Of a stretch of 64,000 nt of DNA, positions 1 through 9,554 are shown piece after piece; the first letter of the stretch is position 1; each line of letters opens with the position of its first letter. This DNA comes from Chitinophaga sp. GTDB lineage: Bacteria > Bacteroidota > Bacteroidia > Chitinophagales > Chitinophagaceae. Location of the stretch: NCBI RefSeq assembly GCF_019236475.1, contig NZ_JAFAIX010000002.1:1-64000 (forward strand), given 5' to 3'. The notes below the pieces were generated by a model. That model was not told where the DNA came from and did no database searches. It worked only from the letters and a program-made list of their open reading frames with translations. A program made the position numbers and the translations under genes.

Positions 1-1640
1 AGCATTAGCTGCAACTGCAGTAGCAAAGTTCACAATACTCATTTCACTGTAAGTATCGGCACAAACACCGTTAGTGATAGTCCATCTGAGCACCACACTG
101 TCACCTACTGCTACTGTTACTTTCGCTTTAGGATCGTTGATAGAAGAGGTGCCAAAGTTTGCGCTACCATATGTAACTGTCCATCTACCGATAGCGGTGG
201 AAGGCGTAACAAGGTTACCATCGAGTGTGAACGGAGTGGTCTGCGCACAAGCTTTCTGGTTAGCGCCAGCGTTAGCTGCAACTGCAGTAGCAAAGTTCAC
301 AACACTCATTTCACTGTAGGTATCGGCACAAACACCGTTAGTGATGGTCCAGCGGAGCACCACACTGTCACCTATTGCTACTGTTACTTTCGCTTTAGGA
401 TCATTAATAGAAGGAGAGAAGGTAGCGTTGCCATAAGTTACCGTCCATCTGCCAATTGCGGTGGATGGGGTGGCAGCATTGGCATTCATAATAAACGGAG
501 TAGTCTGTGCACAAGCTTTTTGATTGGCGCCAGCGTTAGCTGTAACCGCAGTAGCAAAGTTCACGATGCTTACGTCAGCGGAAGTGGTAGCACAGTTACC
601 ATTTACAATTGTCCAGCGGAGTACTACGCTGTCGCCAACAGCTACTGTCACCTGGGCTTTAGGATCATTGATAGAAGAGGTGCCAAAATTAGCAGTACCA
701 TAAACTACCGTCCATCTGCCAATCGCAGTCGAAGGAGTTGCTGGATTAGCGTTCAGTGTGAATGGAGTAGCCTGTGCACATGCTTTTTGGTTAGTACCAG
801 CATTTGCTGTTACAGCCTGCGCATAGTTTACAATGCTCATTTCATCAAAGCTTTCCGCACAGTTACCATTAATAATGGTCCATCTGAGCACTACGCTGTC
901 ACCTACCGCTACAGTCACCTGCGCGTTAGGATTATTAATAGAAGTATTGAAAGTAGCATTACCATATGTAACTGTCCATCTGCCGATAGCACTAGCAGGA
1001 GCTGGTGTATTACCATTCAGCACAAATGGAGTTGTTTGAGCACAACCTCTTTGGTCTACATTGGCATTTGCTTGTATTGGGTTTGCATAGTTTACTATAC
1101 TTACATCAGAAGAAGTGGTAGCACAATTACCGTTGGAGATAGTCCAGCGGAGCACTACACTGTCGCCTATAGCTACTGAAATTTTCGCTTTAGGATCATT
1201 GATGGAAGAAGTACCGAAGTTAGCTGTACCATATACTACTGTCCATCTGCCGATAGCAGTAGAAGGGGAAGCAGGATTTCCATCCAGTGTGAATGGAGTG
1301 GATTGTGCGCAGACTTTCTGGTTAGCGCCTGCATTCGCCTGTACAGGTGTGGCATAGTTTACGATGGTAACAGTTGCCTTGGTGGTGGCACAGTTACCGT
1401 TAGAAAGCTCCCATTGGAAAACGGAACTGTCACCTACAGGAACTGTTACTTTGGATTTAGGATCATTTGGTGTAATTACAGTTGCATTACCATACAGTAC
1501 TGTCCAGGTACCTGTTGCTCCAGTTGGAGCAGGGGTATTACCATTCAAGGTAAAGCTGGTAGTCTGGTTACATACTTTTTGGTCTGTACCAGCGGTTGCT
1601 GCTATAGGAGATTTATATACTGTAATGGTAGTAGAGGCAC
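1..1640 (-). repeat. Tandem 261-267 bp coding repeats in the giant surface protein
   Basis: The marker acaagc (or a close variant) recurs at 247, 511, 778, 1042, 1309 and 1570. The spacings are 264, 267, 264, 267 and 261 bp, all multiples of three. Each unit encodes an 87-89 residue Ig/PKD-like module. The array continues past the left edge, so total copy number is unknown. Confidence 0.9.
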
Positions 1641-4600
1641 AAGTAGAGTTACCGCAACTTCCAGTGCTTTCCGCCACAACATAATAAGTGGTGGTAGCCG
1701 TTACATTTTTAAATGTAACAACGGAGTTGTCTGCATTGGCTACATCAGGAATAACTAATGTACCGCCATTTGCAGTACCACAACCGCCTTTGTACCATTT
1801 CCAGGTTGCATTCACATTACCGGAAGGATCTGTACCAAGTACGCCACCATTGATAGTCAACTGCACATCTCCTTTATCGCAGATGCTGGCAGTGCTAACG
1901 GTAAGACCGGTAGGAGGGGTAGATGGTTGGGATAATTCTACGGTGAAGGTTACATCTTTACGGCAACCTGCGTATGCATTTCCAGCACCATCATTTTCCC
2001 AAACGGAGAGTACGAAGTTGTATACACCTGGAGCAGTGTTGGCAGGTATCGCCAATGGTAATTTAACCCAGCTACTGTTCCATGCACCAGTAACGGAAGC
2101 AAAACCAGGCATTGCATTAGGACCGGTGGTTTTGATTTGATACTGACTGATAGTTGTGCTGGAGTTAGCGATCAGCAGGTCAACAGAAGGCACAGTATTA
2201 CAAGCCTTCACTGGAGTATTCGTAATAGTGATGGTTGGCGGAGCCTTCACCCTCACTGTCATGCTACCTTGACTGTTAGGAGTACAGATACCATTTGAAA
2301 TCGTCCAGTAGAGCGTAATATTAGTAGTGGTTGCCTGACCAACGATATGCGCAGTAGTGTTATACTTGCTATCATCATCAAATGTTACCATAGCTGGTAC
2401 ACTGCTGGTCCATTTACCTGTTTCACCAGGATTTGCTGGAACCGTTCCATTCAACTGCAGATCAACGATGGCTCCGCTGTTAGCGCAGACAATCGTTGAT
2501 GGCAGGTTAATAGAAGTTGTCAGTGGCTTGCTGTTGAACAGTATAATGGTATCTGTGCTTACGCAATCAGATTTACCATTGTTGGTCACTCTCCATATCA
2601 ATGTATCCGTAGTTCCTGCAGGGGTGATGTTCACCGTGGTCGTCGGACTGGAAGGATTTGTAATTGTACTGGTACCATTGCTGACACCACGAAGGAATGA
2701 CCACTGTCCAGTCTGATCTGCTAACGGTGCTGTCGCTTTCATGGTGAATTGCGACTGGTTACACTGTTGCATCTTGCTGGCATTCGTCTTGGCTATAGGC
2801 TGTGAGTAGACCATGACTGGGAGTGAATCTGGTGTTACGCAGACACCCTTCGTCACAGTAGCCTTAAAGTAGTTCTGACCAATATGCCATGGATATATAT
2901 TATTAAGCTGATTGGTAGTGCTGGCATAAGTGGTATCACCGCCAGGGCCAGCCACAGGAATAGTGGTTGGAGGCCAGGTGCTGGTCCACTTAATTGCGTA
3001 TTTATTGTTATCTGGTGAGATTTGGAAATTTACCGGGGTATTACCCATACAAATTGCCAATGGTCCACCAGTAACTTTTACGACAGCAGGTGTATCCACC
3101 CTGATCCATGCAGACCCTGAATCGTAACATGCACGTCCGTTACCATATTTGGCAACACCCCATGCAGTGTACTTCGTGTCTCCCAGAGGCGTTACAACAA
3201 CCGCTTGATCCACTCTACCTGCAATATCTGCCGGTTCCTTCCAAATATATTCGGTATACTGTCCTGCCACCGTAAGGTTTACAGACTGACCCTGACATAT
3301 TTGTGAAGATGACAGTTTTACAATTGGTTTAGGTAAGATGGTAATCGTAATCGCGGAAGAAGGCGTACCACAATCGCCTGAATACACACCATCCGCACGA
3401 TATTCGTATACACGTAATCGATAGTATCGTATGATAGGTTGAAGGGGATCCCCTGTTAATGCACCTGGTGAAAAATGCAAAACAGGCCCCTGACTGCCTG
3501 ATCGAATGGTTTCTATATTTCCCGTTACTGGATTGAGCCCTACTGAGTCAGATACTGGTTGCCAGTTTGTCTGGTCATAACTAAATTCCCATCTATATAC
3601 TGGTTTAGTGAAGTAAGCAGCAATAGCGTCTCCGTTTGCTGTTAAGTCTAGGGGAGCGCCGGCACACTGAACTGATTCAGTAACGCGATCTTCAATCAAG
3701 CCATCCACATAACCCTGAATATCGGGAGGACAGTAGTTAAACTGAATATCATCAATAGCGATATCATTACCGCAACCACCAGGGTTGTCATTTCTAATTC
3801 GAAGTATTACTGCGTTGTCATCTGTTGTAATTTTAAATGTACCACCATATTGTAGCCATTGTCTTCCGTTTACATCCAAGTTCATGGATACGTCATATGT
3901 ATGGAACTCAGATAATATTTGGGTTGGATTTTTAGCACTTACGATTTGGAAGGTTACACCCGCATAGTGATAACCATCCGAGTTACCTTGGTTACAGGTT
4001 TGGTTAAATACCTGGCGGGTATTTGTATTGATAAACCAGGCGCTAAAGTTGTACCTGGAACCAGGACAAACTTTTACGGTTTTCTCAAAGAATACAATTT
4101 TCTCATACGCAGAGTTACAAACCAACATACCACCATTACTAACTCCTGGTATCCCATTTTGTGTATGGTCCATCACACGCATCCATTCCTGGCGAGCTTG
4201 TGTATTCCAGTAAATAACATAGGAGTTGTCTCCAAAATTTCCTGGATTACTGGAGGAGTAGTAAATACTTGGGTTATAGGGATAATAAACCGTAGCAGTT
4301 GGATCACTGTATGGTCTGGGCCCTGCATTGATTGGAAATGTGCCAAAGTCTTCTTTAAAGTCAGAGGCACCCAGTTTAGGATCCGACCGGAAACACTGGG
4401 CCATCGAACAATCCTTGGAATAGATCTTCTTTGTGATTGTCTGTGTGGTAGTTGTTTTTCCGTTGCTATAAGTAACGAGCGCCGAGATCGTGTAGTTAAC
4501 ATTTTTAGTGTTAAACTGTAACGTCAAGGCGTTCATCTTATAACTGTCAGGGGCCTGGTTGATCAGGTTCGTCCCGTCACTGCCATAAAGGATGGTATAG

Positions 4601-4812
4601 CCTCCTCCTGTAATGGTCCAGGTTACGTTTGTATTCGTGTACCCGCTTCCCCAAATAAAAGCGTTCATGCTGGCGAAGTTGCCGGCACAAACGGTATCGG
4701 GTAGGTTCATGAATGCTTTCCCGCTGACCCCAGTTGTTACCTGTGCTTGGCTGGTAGTCCGTACCAGCAAGAAGGACAGTATCAGGAATATGAGGGTAAG
4801 AAATCTTTTCAT
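1..4812 (-). CDS. Giant secreted repeat protein (adhesin-like), N-terminal 1604 codons, runs off the left edge
   Basis: The minus strand is open from the ATG at 4812-4810 to base 1 with no stop. It begins with a signal peptide (MKRFLTLIFLILSFLLV, cleavage near SQAQ). About residues 120-360 look like a jelly-roll, carbohydrate-binding-like module ending in a conserved CGNDIAIDDIQF stretch. After that come Ig/PKD-like beta domains rich in Thr, Asn and Gly. The last ~540 residues are near-identical 87-89 residue modules with the core KACAQTTPF and IGRWTVTYG. This design is typical of Bacteroidota cell-surface proteins exported by type IX secretion. The diagnostic C-terminal sorting domain would lie outside the window, so that part is inference. 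A role in adhesion or gliding is plausible but not shown. Confidence 0.85.
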   Translation of the reverse strand, partial: MKRFLTLIFLILSFLLVRTTSQAQVTTGVSGKAFMNLPDTVCAGNFASMNAFIWGSGYTNTNVTWTITGGGYTILYGSDGTNLINQAPDSYKMNALTLQFNTKNVNYTISALVTYSNGKTTTTQTITKKIYSKDCSMAQCFRSDPKLGASDFKEDFGTFPINAGPRPYSDPTATVYYPYNPSIYYSSSNPGNFGDNSYVIYWNTQARQEWMRVMDHTQNGIPGVSNGGMLVCNSAYEKIVFFEKTVKVCPGSRYNFSAWFINTNTRQVFNQTCNQGNSDGYHYAGVTFQIVSAKNPTQILSEFHTYDVSMNLDVNGRQWLQYGGTFKITTDDNAVILRIRNDNPGGCGNDIAIDDIQFNYCPPDIQGYVDGLIEDRVTESVQCAGAPLDLTANGDAIAAYFTKPVYRWEFSYDQTNWQPVSDSVGLNPVTGNIETIRSGSQGPVLHFSPGALTGDPLQPIIRYYRLRVYEYRADGVYSGDCGTPSSAITITILPKPIVKLSSSQICQGQSVNLTVAGQYTEYIWKEPADIAGRVDQAVVVTPLGDTKYTAWGVAKYGNGRACYDSGSAWIRVDTPAVVKVTGGPLAICMGNTPVNFQISPDNNKYAIKWTSTWPPTTIPVAGPGGDTTYASTTNQLNNIYPWHIGQNYFKATVTKGVCVTPDSLPVMVYSQPIAKTNASKMQQCNQSQFTMKATAPLADQTGQWSFLRGVSNGTSTITNPSSPTTTVNITPAGTTDTLIWRVTNNGKSDCVSTDTIILFNSKPLTTSINLPSTIVCANSGAIVDLQLNGTVPANPGETGKWTSSVPAMVTFDDDSKYNTTAHIVGQATTTNITLYWTISNGICTPNSQGSMTVRVKAPPTITITNTPVKACNTVPSVDLLIANSSTTISQYQIKTTGPNAMPGFASVTGAWNSSWVKLPLAIPANTAPGVYNFVLSVWENDGAGNAYAGCRKDVTFTVELSQPSTPPTGLTVSTASICDKGDVQLTINGGVLGTDPSGNVNATWKWYKGGCGTANGGTLVIPDVANADNSVVTFKNVTATTTYYVVAESTGSCGNSTCASTTITVYKSPIAATAGTDQKVCNQTTSFTLNGNTPAPTGATGTWTVLYGNATVITPNDPKSKVTVPVGDSSVFQWELSNGNCATTKATVTIVNYATPVQANAGANQKVCAQSTPFTLDGNPASPSTAIGRWTVVYGTANFGTSSINDPKAKISVAIGDSVVLRWTISNGNCATTSSDVSIVNYANPIQANANVDQRGCAQTTPFVLNGNTPAPASAIGRWTVTYGNATFNTSINNPNAQVTVAVGDSVVLRWTIINGNCAESFDEMSIVNYAQAVTANAGTNQKACAQATPFTLNANPATPSTAIGRWTVVYGTANFGTSSINDPKAQVTVAVGDSVVLRWTIVNGNCATTSADVSIVNFATAVTANAGANQKACAQTTPFIMNANAATPSTAIGRWTVTYGNATFSPSINDPKAKVTVAIGDSVVLRWTITNGVCADTYSEMSVVNFATAVAANAGANQKACAQTTPFTLDGNLVTPSTAIGRWTVTYGSANFGTSSINDPKAKVTVAVGDSVVLRWTITNGVCADTYSEMSIVNFATAVAANA

Positions 4813-5239
4813 AGGTATAAATCAGTTAAATCAAAAAAGTAGCAGAATTGCGGTCTTGAGCGCCGTCAATGCTGGAAGTACTTTAACTGTTTACATCGAT
4901 GAAAAGTGCCAGGAGATCGCTCCCAGCAAGGCTTGGTAGGTGTGTAGAATGTTTTCATAGGCATCGGTGTTTAAACTCGATATGGCTAAAATATGGCATT
5001 ATTGAAATTAAAATTAACAATAATATGCAAAAATAAAAAAAGTGATATTATTTGTAATATGATAGAAATGACTAGAGTACTTGGGGAAATGAAGTATCCT
5101 TCCTGATTGTCAACTATTTAACTAATAGGAGAAAGTTGGAAAATTTTTTTTCTCAGCGGGGGTGGAAAATGAGAAATTTAAATAGGGCTGTGCTTTTTGA
5201 ATATTTTTCCCTACCTTTGCAGACCAAATTTGATGTAAG
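4813..5239. other. AT-rich divergent intergenic region (427 bp)
   Basis: This stretch separates the divergent giant surface protein gene and rpmI. It is strongly AT-rich around 4985-5060. On the minus strand TATTTTTG (5035-5028) fits a -7 element for the surface protein gene, but I see no good -33 partner. On the plus strand TACCTTTG at 5212-5219 fits the rpmI promoter. No convincing gene is visible; the short reading frames at 5122-5339 overlap rpmI and its promoter. Confidence 0.6.
5212..5219 (+). promoter_or_regulatory. Putative -7 element (TACCTTTG) of rpmI-rplT
   Basis: The octamer matches the Bacteroidota TAnnTTTG consensus and ends 20 bases before the rpmI ATG. No clear TTTG lies at the expected 19-20 bp upstream, so the -33 half is weak. 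Confidence 0.5.
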
Positions 5240-5437
5240 ATGCCTAAATTCAAGACACATTCCCGTGCTAAGAAAACTTTCAAAGTTGGCGGGAACGGAC
5301 AGATTAAGCGGTTCAAGGCCTTCAAAAGTCACTTACTGACCAAAAAAGCTACAAAAAGAAAACGTAGCCTGAGAGGTAGTACGCTGGTTCACGAAGCAAA
5401 CCTGAATCTCGTTAAGAGAATGCTTTGCATGCGCTAA
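5240..5437 (+). CDS. rpmI: 50S ribosomal protein L35
   Basis: The 65-residue product starts [16 protein letters not shown] and is Lys/Arg-rich, matching bacterial L35 in length and sequence. It is a structural protein of the large ribosomal subunit. rplT (L20) follows 43 bases downstream, the usual pairing. In many bacteria infC, and often thrS, precede this pair; here the upstream neighbour is the divergent giant surface protein gene, so rpmI-rplT has its own promoter (TACCTTTG, 5212-5219). Confidence 0.97.
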   Translation: MPKFKTHSRAKKTFKVGGNGQIKRFKAFKSHLLTKKATKRKRSLRGSTLVHEANLNLVKRMLCMR

Positions 5438-5480
5438 TCTACAGAAATCGAATTTTATAACCTGAGAAAAACAAGACAAA

Positions 5481-5825
5481 ATGCCTCGTTCAGTTAACGC
5501 CGTAGCTTCAAGAGCCCGCAGAAAAAGGATCTTAAAGCAAGCCAAAGGCTTCTATGGCAAAAGGAAAAATGTTTACACCGTAGCGAAGAACGTCCTCGAG
5601 AAAGGTCTCACTTACAGCTACGTAGGTCGTAAATTAAAGAAAAGAAATTACCGTCAGTTGTGGATCGCTCGTATCAACGCTGCAGTAAGAGCAGAAGGTC
5701 TGACCTACTCTGTATTCATGAACAAATTAGCAGGTAAAGGTATTGAGCTGAACAGAAAAGTTCTGGCTGACCTGGCTATGAATGAACCAGAAACTTTCAA
5801 AAGCCTGGTTGCTTCTGTAAAGTAA
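5481..5825 (+). CDS. rplT: 50S ribosomal protein L20
   Basis: The 114-residue basic protein starts [24 protein letters not shown] and matches L20 over its full length. It includes the RNA-binding region [20 protein letters not shown]20 binds 23S rRNA early in large-subunit assembly and in several bacteria represses its own operon. It is co-transcribed with rpmI and followed by a strong hairpin terminator at 5855-5890. Confidence 0.98.
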   Translation: MPRSVNAVASRARRKRILKQAKGFYGKRKNVYTVAKNVLEKGLTYSYVGRKLKKRNYRQLWIARINAAVRAEGLTYSVFMNKLAGKGIELNRKVLADLAMNEPETFKSLVASVK

Positions 5826-5854
5826 AATCACTTTTACTTAGTTGTAAATACCTG

Positions 5855-5890
5855 AACAGGTGACTTCTTATCGGAGTCACCTGTTTTTTT
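5855..5890 (+). terminator. Intrinsic terminator of rpmI-rplT
   Basis: AACAGGTGACT pairs with AGTCACCTGTT across a short loop and is followed by a T run. It lies 30 bases after the rplT stop. Confidence 0.85.
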
Positions 5891-5906
5891 ATGCCCTAAA
5901 ATAAAA

Positions 5907-5934
5907 ATTCCCCCTCGCTACCGCCAGGGGGAAT
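5907..5934 (-). terminator. Intrinsic terminator of ispE (minus strand)
   Basis: ATTCCCCCT pairs with AGGGGGAAT. On the minus strand the hairpin is followed by TTTTTATTTT. It lies 20 bases beyond the ispE stop. Confidence 0.75.
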
Positions 5935-5953
5935 CCTATATCTTCTAGTAAAT

Positions 5954-6763
5954 TTATCTAATCTTAAATACCTGATAACTGCTATCCCATTCCACTTCAG
6001 GTAAGTTGTCCTTTGGAAACAATCCTACAATGGCCGATCCACTACCACTCATAGCAGCATAAACTGCTCCTTGTTTGTACAACTCTTCCTTGATTTCTCC
6101 CAGCACCGGATATGCACTGAATACGGGCAGCTCAAAATCATTCGTAATCACTCCCCGCCATTCCTCAACAGGCAACTGTATCATCTCCCGCAAAGAATGT
6201 AACGGGGCCGCAGGTGTCAGTTGACGAAATGCCCAACCCGTGTTTACATGAATGCCCGGATATACCAACAACATGGAATAACCAGACAAATCAATGGCTA
6301 TCGGCTCCAACATCTCTCCTCGGCCAGTAGCAAAGCAGGGTTTGTTGGGAATGAAAAAAGGGCAATCACTGCCCAGTTGTGCAGCATATGCAAGGAGCTG
6401 CTCTTCACTTAGTTCCAGTTGGTACTTGTTGTTTAACAACTGCAACATAAAGGCGCCATCCGCAGAACCACCACCCAAACCTGCACCTATGGGAATATGC
6501 TTGTGTAAATGAATTTGAACTGGCTGTAAGGCCGGAAAATCTTGCTGTAACAACTGATGCGCTTTTACACAAAGATTATCTCCCGCATCTCCAGGGATGT
6601 CAATACCACTGCTGGTAAACGCTAATTCACTCGCAGTAAGCACTTCCAGCGCATCTGTCAGGGCTACCGGGTAAAATACAGTTTCTAAGTCATGAAATCC
6701 ATCCGCACGTTTATGCGTGATGTGTAAACCCAGATTAATTTTGCAATTTGGAAATACTACCAT
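5954..6763 (-). CDS. ispE: 4-diphosphocytidyl-2-C-methyl-D-erythritol kinase
   Basis: A 269-residue GHMP-family kinase of normal IspE length. It phosphorylates CDP-methylerythritol in the non-mevalonate isoprenoid pathway in the cytoplasm. Visible signatures are the N-terminal PNCKINLGLHI substrate strand, the GHMP ATP loop PIGAGLGGGSADG near residues 91-103, and the C-terminal MSGSGSAIVGLF motif. It lies downstream of the nuclease gene on the same strand with a 73-base gap. Confidence 0.95.
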   Translation of the reverse strand: MVVFPNCKINLGLHITHKRADGFHDLETVFYPVALTDALEVLTASELAFTSSGIDIPGDAGDNLCVKAHQLLQQDFPALQPVQIHLHKHIPIGAGLGGGSADGAFMLQLLNNKYQLELSEEQLLAYAAQLGSDCPFFIPNKPCFATGRGEMLEPIAIDLSGYSMLLVYPGIHVNTGWAFRQLTPAAPLHSLREMIQLPVEEWRGVITNDFELPVFSAYPVLGEIKEELYKQGAVYAAMSGSGSAIVGLFPKDNLPEVEWDSSYQVFKIR

Positions 6764-6836
6764 GGTAGAAGGCTAAGTAAGGAGAACCAGGCATAGCAAT
6801 CCCTTCGATTCCCAATACTAAAAATGATATTATCTG

Positions 6837-7436
6837 TTATTTGCTTCTGCGACTATTGATTTCATCGCGGATTGCAATGGCGCGAATGTAATCTTCTTGT
6901 TCCAGGACTTCCTGCAGCAGTGTCTGTAATTCATCCAGGTTGAGGGCTTTCAGATCATCTTCTGCTCCCTTTTCATGCTCCTGGATAGTAGGAGTGACAG
7001 GTTTGTTGCTTTTCTTACCAGCAGGATCGTCCAGCAGGATACCAGCGCTGTTGAGAATATTTTCGAAGGTATATATCGGACAACCGAATCTGACAGCCAA
7101 TGCTAATGCATCAGATGTTCGGGAGTCAATTTCAATGGTTTCCTCGTTATTGGAACAGATGAGTTTGGAATAAAATATACCTTCTTGGAGGTTACTGATA
7201 ACCACTTCATGCAGCTCTACATTAAACGCATTCATGAAGTTCTTCATCAGATCGTGGGTGAGGGGACGGCTGGGTTGCATTTTTTCCAACGCAACAGCTA
7301 TTGCCTGCGCCTCAAAACCACCAATAACTATAGGCAAACGACGAAGGCCATTTACCTCTCCCAATACTACGGCATATGAATGAGTCTGCGTGATGCTGTG
7401 CGATAAAGCAACTATTTCCAGTTCTATTTTTCTCAT
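6837..7436 (-). CDS. Bifunctional nuclease (BFN/DUF151) family protein with a C-terminal UvrB/UvrC-like motif
   Basis: The 199-residue protein starts MRKIELEIVALSHSIT. Residues ~1-130 are a DUF151/BFN domain, with LPIVIGGFEAQAIAVALE and the SRTSDALALAVRFGCPIY core. Residues ~165-199 (LLQEVLEQEDYIRAIAIRDEI) are a UVR motif. Related BFN proteins have been reported to cleave RNA and DNA, but the role in this lineage is unsettled. It lies between etfA and ispE; the large hairpin downstream of etfA suggests a separate transcript. Confidence 0.85.
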   Translation of the reverse strand: MRKIELEIVALSHSITQTHSYAVVLGEVNGLRRLPIVIGGFEAQAIAVALEKMQPSRPLTHDLMKNFMNAFNVELHEVVISNLQEGIFYSKLICSNNEETIEIDSRTSDALALAVRFGCPIYTFENILNSAGILLDDPAGKKSNKPVTPTIQEHEKGAEDDLKALNLDELQTLLQEVLEQEDYIRAIAIRDEINSRRSK

Positions 7437-7558
7437 ATCTGTCTCGCGTTGTCGCTGAAGGTTTTATAAGAGTGTGAAGTTAGAAAATAATTCCTTATCT
7501 AAAAAAAAACTATAATGATAACGGGGCATATTATCAATATTCGGGGTATGTTACAAAA

Positions 7559-7606
7559 TTGTATGGAGATAACGCATCGCAACCGCGGTTGTTTATCTCC
7601 ATACAA
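7559..7606 (-). terminator. Large hairpin terminator downstream of etfA
   Basis: Outer arms TTGTATGGAGATAA and TTATCTCCATACAA are perfect complements. They enclose the inner palindrome CAACCGCGGTTG. The element lies 17 bases past the etfA stop and is flanked by T runs on both strands, so it may act in both directions. Confidence 0.8.
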
Positions 7607-7622
7607 AAAAAATATTTCAACC

Positions 7623-8597
7623 TTAATTCAGGCCTTTATATTTCTTTACCGCTTCGGTGAGCTTCGGTACTACTTCAAATGCATCGCCTACGATACCATA
7701 GTCGGCTGCTTTGAAGAATGGTGCCTCCGGATCTTTGTTGATAACAACAATCACCTTACTTCCGTTCACACCCGCCAAATGCTGAATAGCACCGGAGATA
7801 CCAATGGCGATGTATAAGTTAGGACGAACAGTCAAGCCTGTCTGGCCAACGTGTTCATGGTGCGGACGCCAGCCGGCATCAGCCACAGGGCGAGAACTAG
7901 CTGTTGCTGCTCCCAGTGCATGCGCTAGGTTTTCTACGATACCCCAGTTTTCAGGACCTTTCAGACCACGACCACCGGATACAATGATTTCTGCTTCTGT
8001 CAATGGAATTTCTCCGCTGAGGGTGTTTGTCTGCACTACCTTTACTTTGAAATCAGCATCATTGATAGCTGGTGAAAACACTTCTACGGTTGCAGTACTA
8101 CCACCGGTTGCAACAGGGAAGGTGTTCGGTATGATAGAGATGATTTTCTTTTCAGAAGTGATATTGATATTGGCAAATGCCTTACCGGAAAATACGCTCT
8201 TCTTTACCACGAAACCATTGCTGGTATCAGGGTATGAAATCGCGCCAGCTACCAGTCCTGCTTTCAATTTCGCTGATAAACGAGGCGCAATCGCTTTACC
8301 ATCAAAGTTATGAGGGAAGATGATCACCACTGCATTTTCTTTAGCTGCGGCTTCAGCTACCACTTTGGTATATACGGTGGTTTCTACTTCATGCAGACGT
8401 GCATCTGCTGCATGTAATACTTTATTGGCGCCGTAATTGCCCAGTGCTGCCAGTTCTGCCTGGTCTGCCGCTCCTAATACCAGGGCGGTTGCGGTGGTAC
8501 CTAATTGTGCTGCTACTTTTGCGCCATAAGACACTGCTTCCAGCGCTGCCTTTTTAATTTTACCTTCTGCCTGATCTGCAAATATTAATACTGACAT
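7623..8597 (-). CDS. etfA: Electron transfer flavoprotein alpha subunit
   Basis: The 324-residue product starts MSVLIFADQAEGKIKKAALE. Its C-terminal half carries the FAD-binding signature SGGRGLKGPENWGIVE, then GQTGLTVRPNLYIAIGISGAIQHLAG. ETF is a soluble FAD heterodimer that collects electrons from acyl-CoA and amino-acid dehydrogenases and passes them to ETF:quinone oxidoreductase. It lies 47 bases downstream of etfB in the usual two-gene operon. Confidence 0.97.
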   Translation of the reverse strand: MSVLIFADQAEGKIKKAALEAVSYGAKVAAQLGTTATALVLGAADQAELAALGNYGANKVLHAADARLHEVETTVYTKVVAEAAAKENAVVIIFPHNFDGKAIAPRLSAKLKAGLVAGAISYPDTSNGFVVKKSVFSGKAFANINITSEKKIISIIPNTFPVATGGSTATVEVFSPAINDADFKVKVVQTNTLSGEIPLTEAEIIVSGGRGLKGPENWGIVENLAHALGAATASSRPVADAGWRPHHEHVGQTGLTVRPNLYIAIGISGAIQHLAGVNGSKVIVVINKDPEAPFFKAADYGIVGDAFEVVPKLTEAVKKYKGLN

Positions 8598-8644
8598 GAG
8601 TTACAAAATTTGATGTGGAGTAATGTTGTACCGGTGATCAACAA

Positions 8645-9385
8645 TTAGATCACTTTCGCTTCGTCGTGGAGTAATTTTACCAGTTCTTCCACGTTATCCG
8701 GACTGATCAGCTTCACGCCGCTTTTTGCCGGAGGTAGTTCAAAGCCTACAACACTGGTAAGTGTTGCCGCTTCTACCGGTTCAACTACTGTCAATGGTTT
8801 GGTTTTAGCCGCCATAATGCCGCGCATGTTAGGAATACGCGCTTCCGCCATCCCTTTCTGACAAGATACTACTACAGGCAGTGATACCTCACATACTTCC
8901 TCTCCACCTTCAATCTCACGGTTAATAGTAGCCTTTGTGCCATTCAGGTCAAATTTGGCCGCAATAGATACATATGGAAGATCCATCAGCTCCGCTACCA
9001 TACCGCCAATGCCGCTACCATTGTAGTCAATGGTTTCTTTACCGGTAAATATAAGATCGTACTGTTTGGATTGTGCATGTGCCGCAATCTGTGATGCGAT
9101 ATAAAAACTATCTGCACTATTGGCGTTTACTCTGAATGCCTCATCACCGCCCAATGCCAGCGCTTTCCTGATGATAGGATCGCAATCGGCACCACCTACT
9201 GTAATCAGATGAACATCCGCTCCTATGGTTTCTTTCAACTCCAGGGCTCTAACCAGGGCATACCATTCGTCGTATGGGTTAATGATAAACTGGACCCCAG
9301 CTTCATTGAATTTCGTGTTATTGTCCGTGAAAGCTATTTTTGCAGTCGTGTCCGGAGTTTTACTGATACAAACTAAAATCTTCAT
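8645..9385 (-). CDS. etfB: Electron transfer flavoprotein beta subunit
   Basis: The 246-residue product starts MKILVCISKTPDTTAKIAF. It contains the beta-subunit core ALELKETIGADVHLITVG and DLIFTGKETIDYNGSGIGGMVAELM. It pairs with EtfA. On the minus strand TATATTTG at 9429-9422 fits a -7 promoter element, with a TTG 23 bp further upstream. Confidence 0.97.
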   Translation of the reverse strand: MKILVCISKTPDTTAKIAFTDNNTKFNEAGVQFIINPYDEWYALVRALELKETIGADVHLITVGGADCDPIIRKALALGGDEAFRVNANSADSFYIASQIAAHAQSKQYDLIFTGKETIDYNGSGIGGMVAELMDLPYVSIAAKFDLNGTKATINREIEGGEEVCEVSLPVVVSCQKGMAEARIPNMRGIMAAKTKPLTVVEPVEAATLTSVVGFELPPAKSGVKLISPDNVEELVKLLHDEAKVI

Positions 9386-9554
9386 GGCCGTAAACTGTTT
9401 TGTTTAATAATGCGGTATCAGCAAATATATTTAAATAATATAAGCGAACCGCCAAGGCTTTGGATGATTTTAATCAGTTTATAGTATGTTTAAAAATGAT
9501 AATGTATCATGCTCCTGACCTGATTTACAGAACTTTATAAATATTAAAAGCAGG

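Noticed and set aside
1..1640. Regular repeats as a possible CRISPR array
   Set aside because: The period is 261-267 bp, in frame and coding; there are no short identical repeats with unique spacers.
74..2140. Several plus-strand frames (80-219 codons) at the left edge
   Set aside because: They are antisense shadows of the repeat-built surface protein; the minus strand reads a continuous signal-bearing protein with conserved modules.
5122..5545. Short frames around rpmI on both strands
   Set aside because: They overlap rpmI-rplT in other frames and lack coding character.
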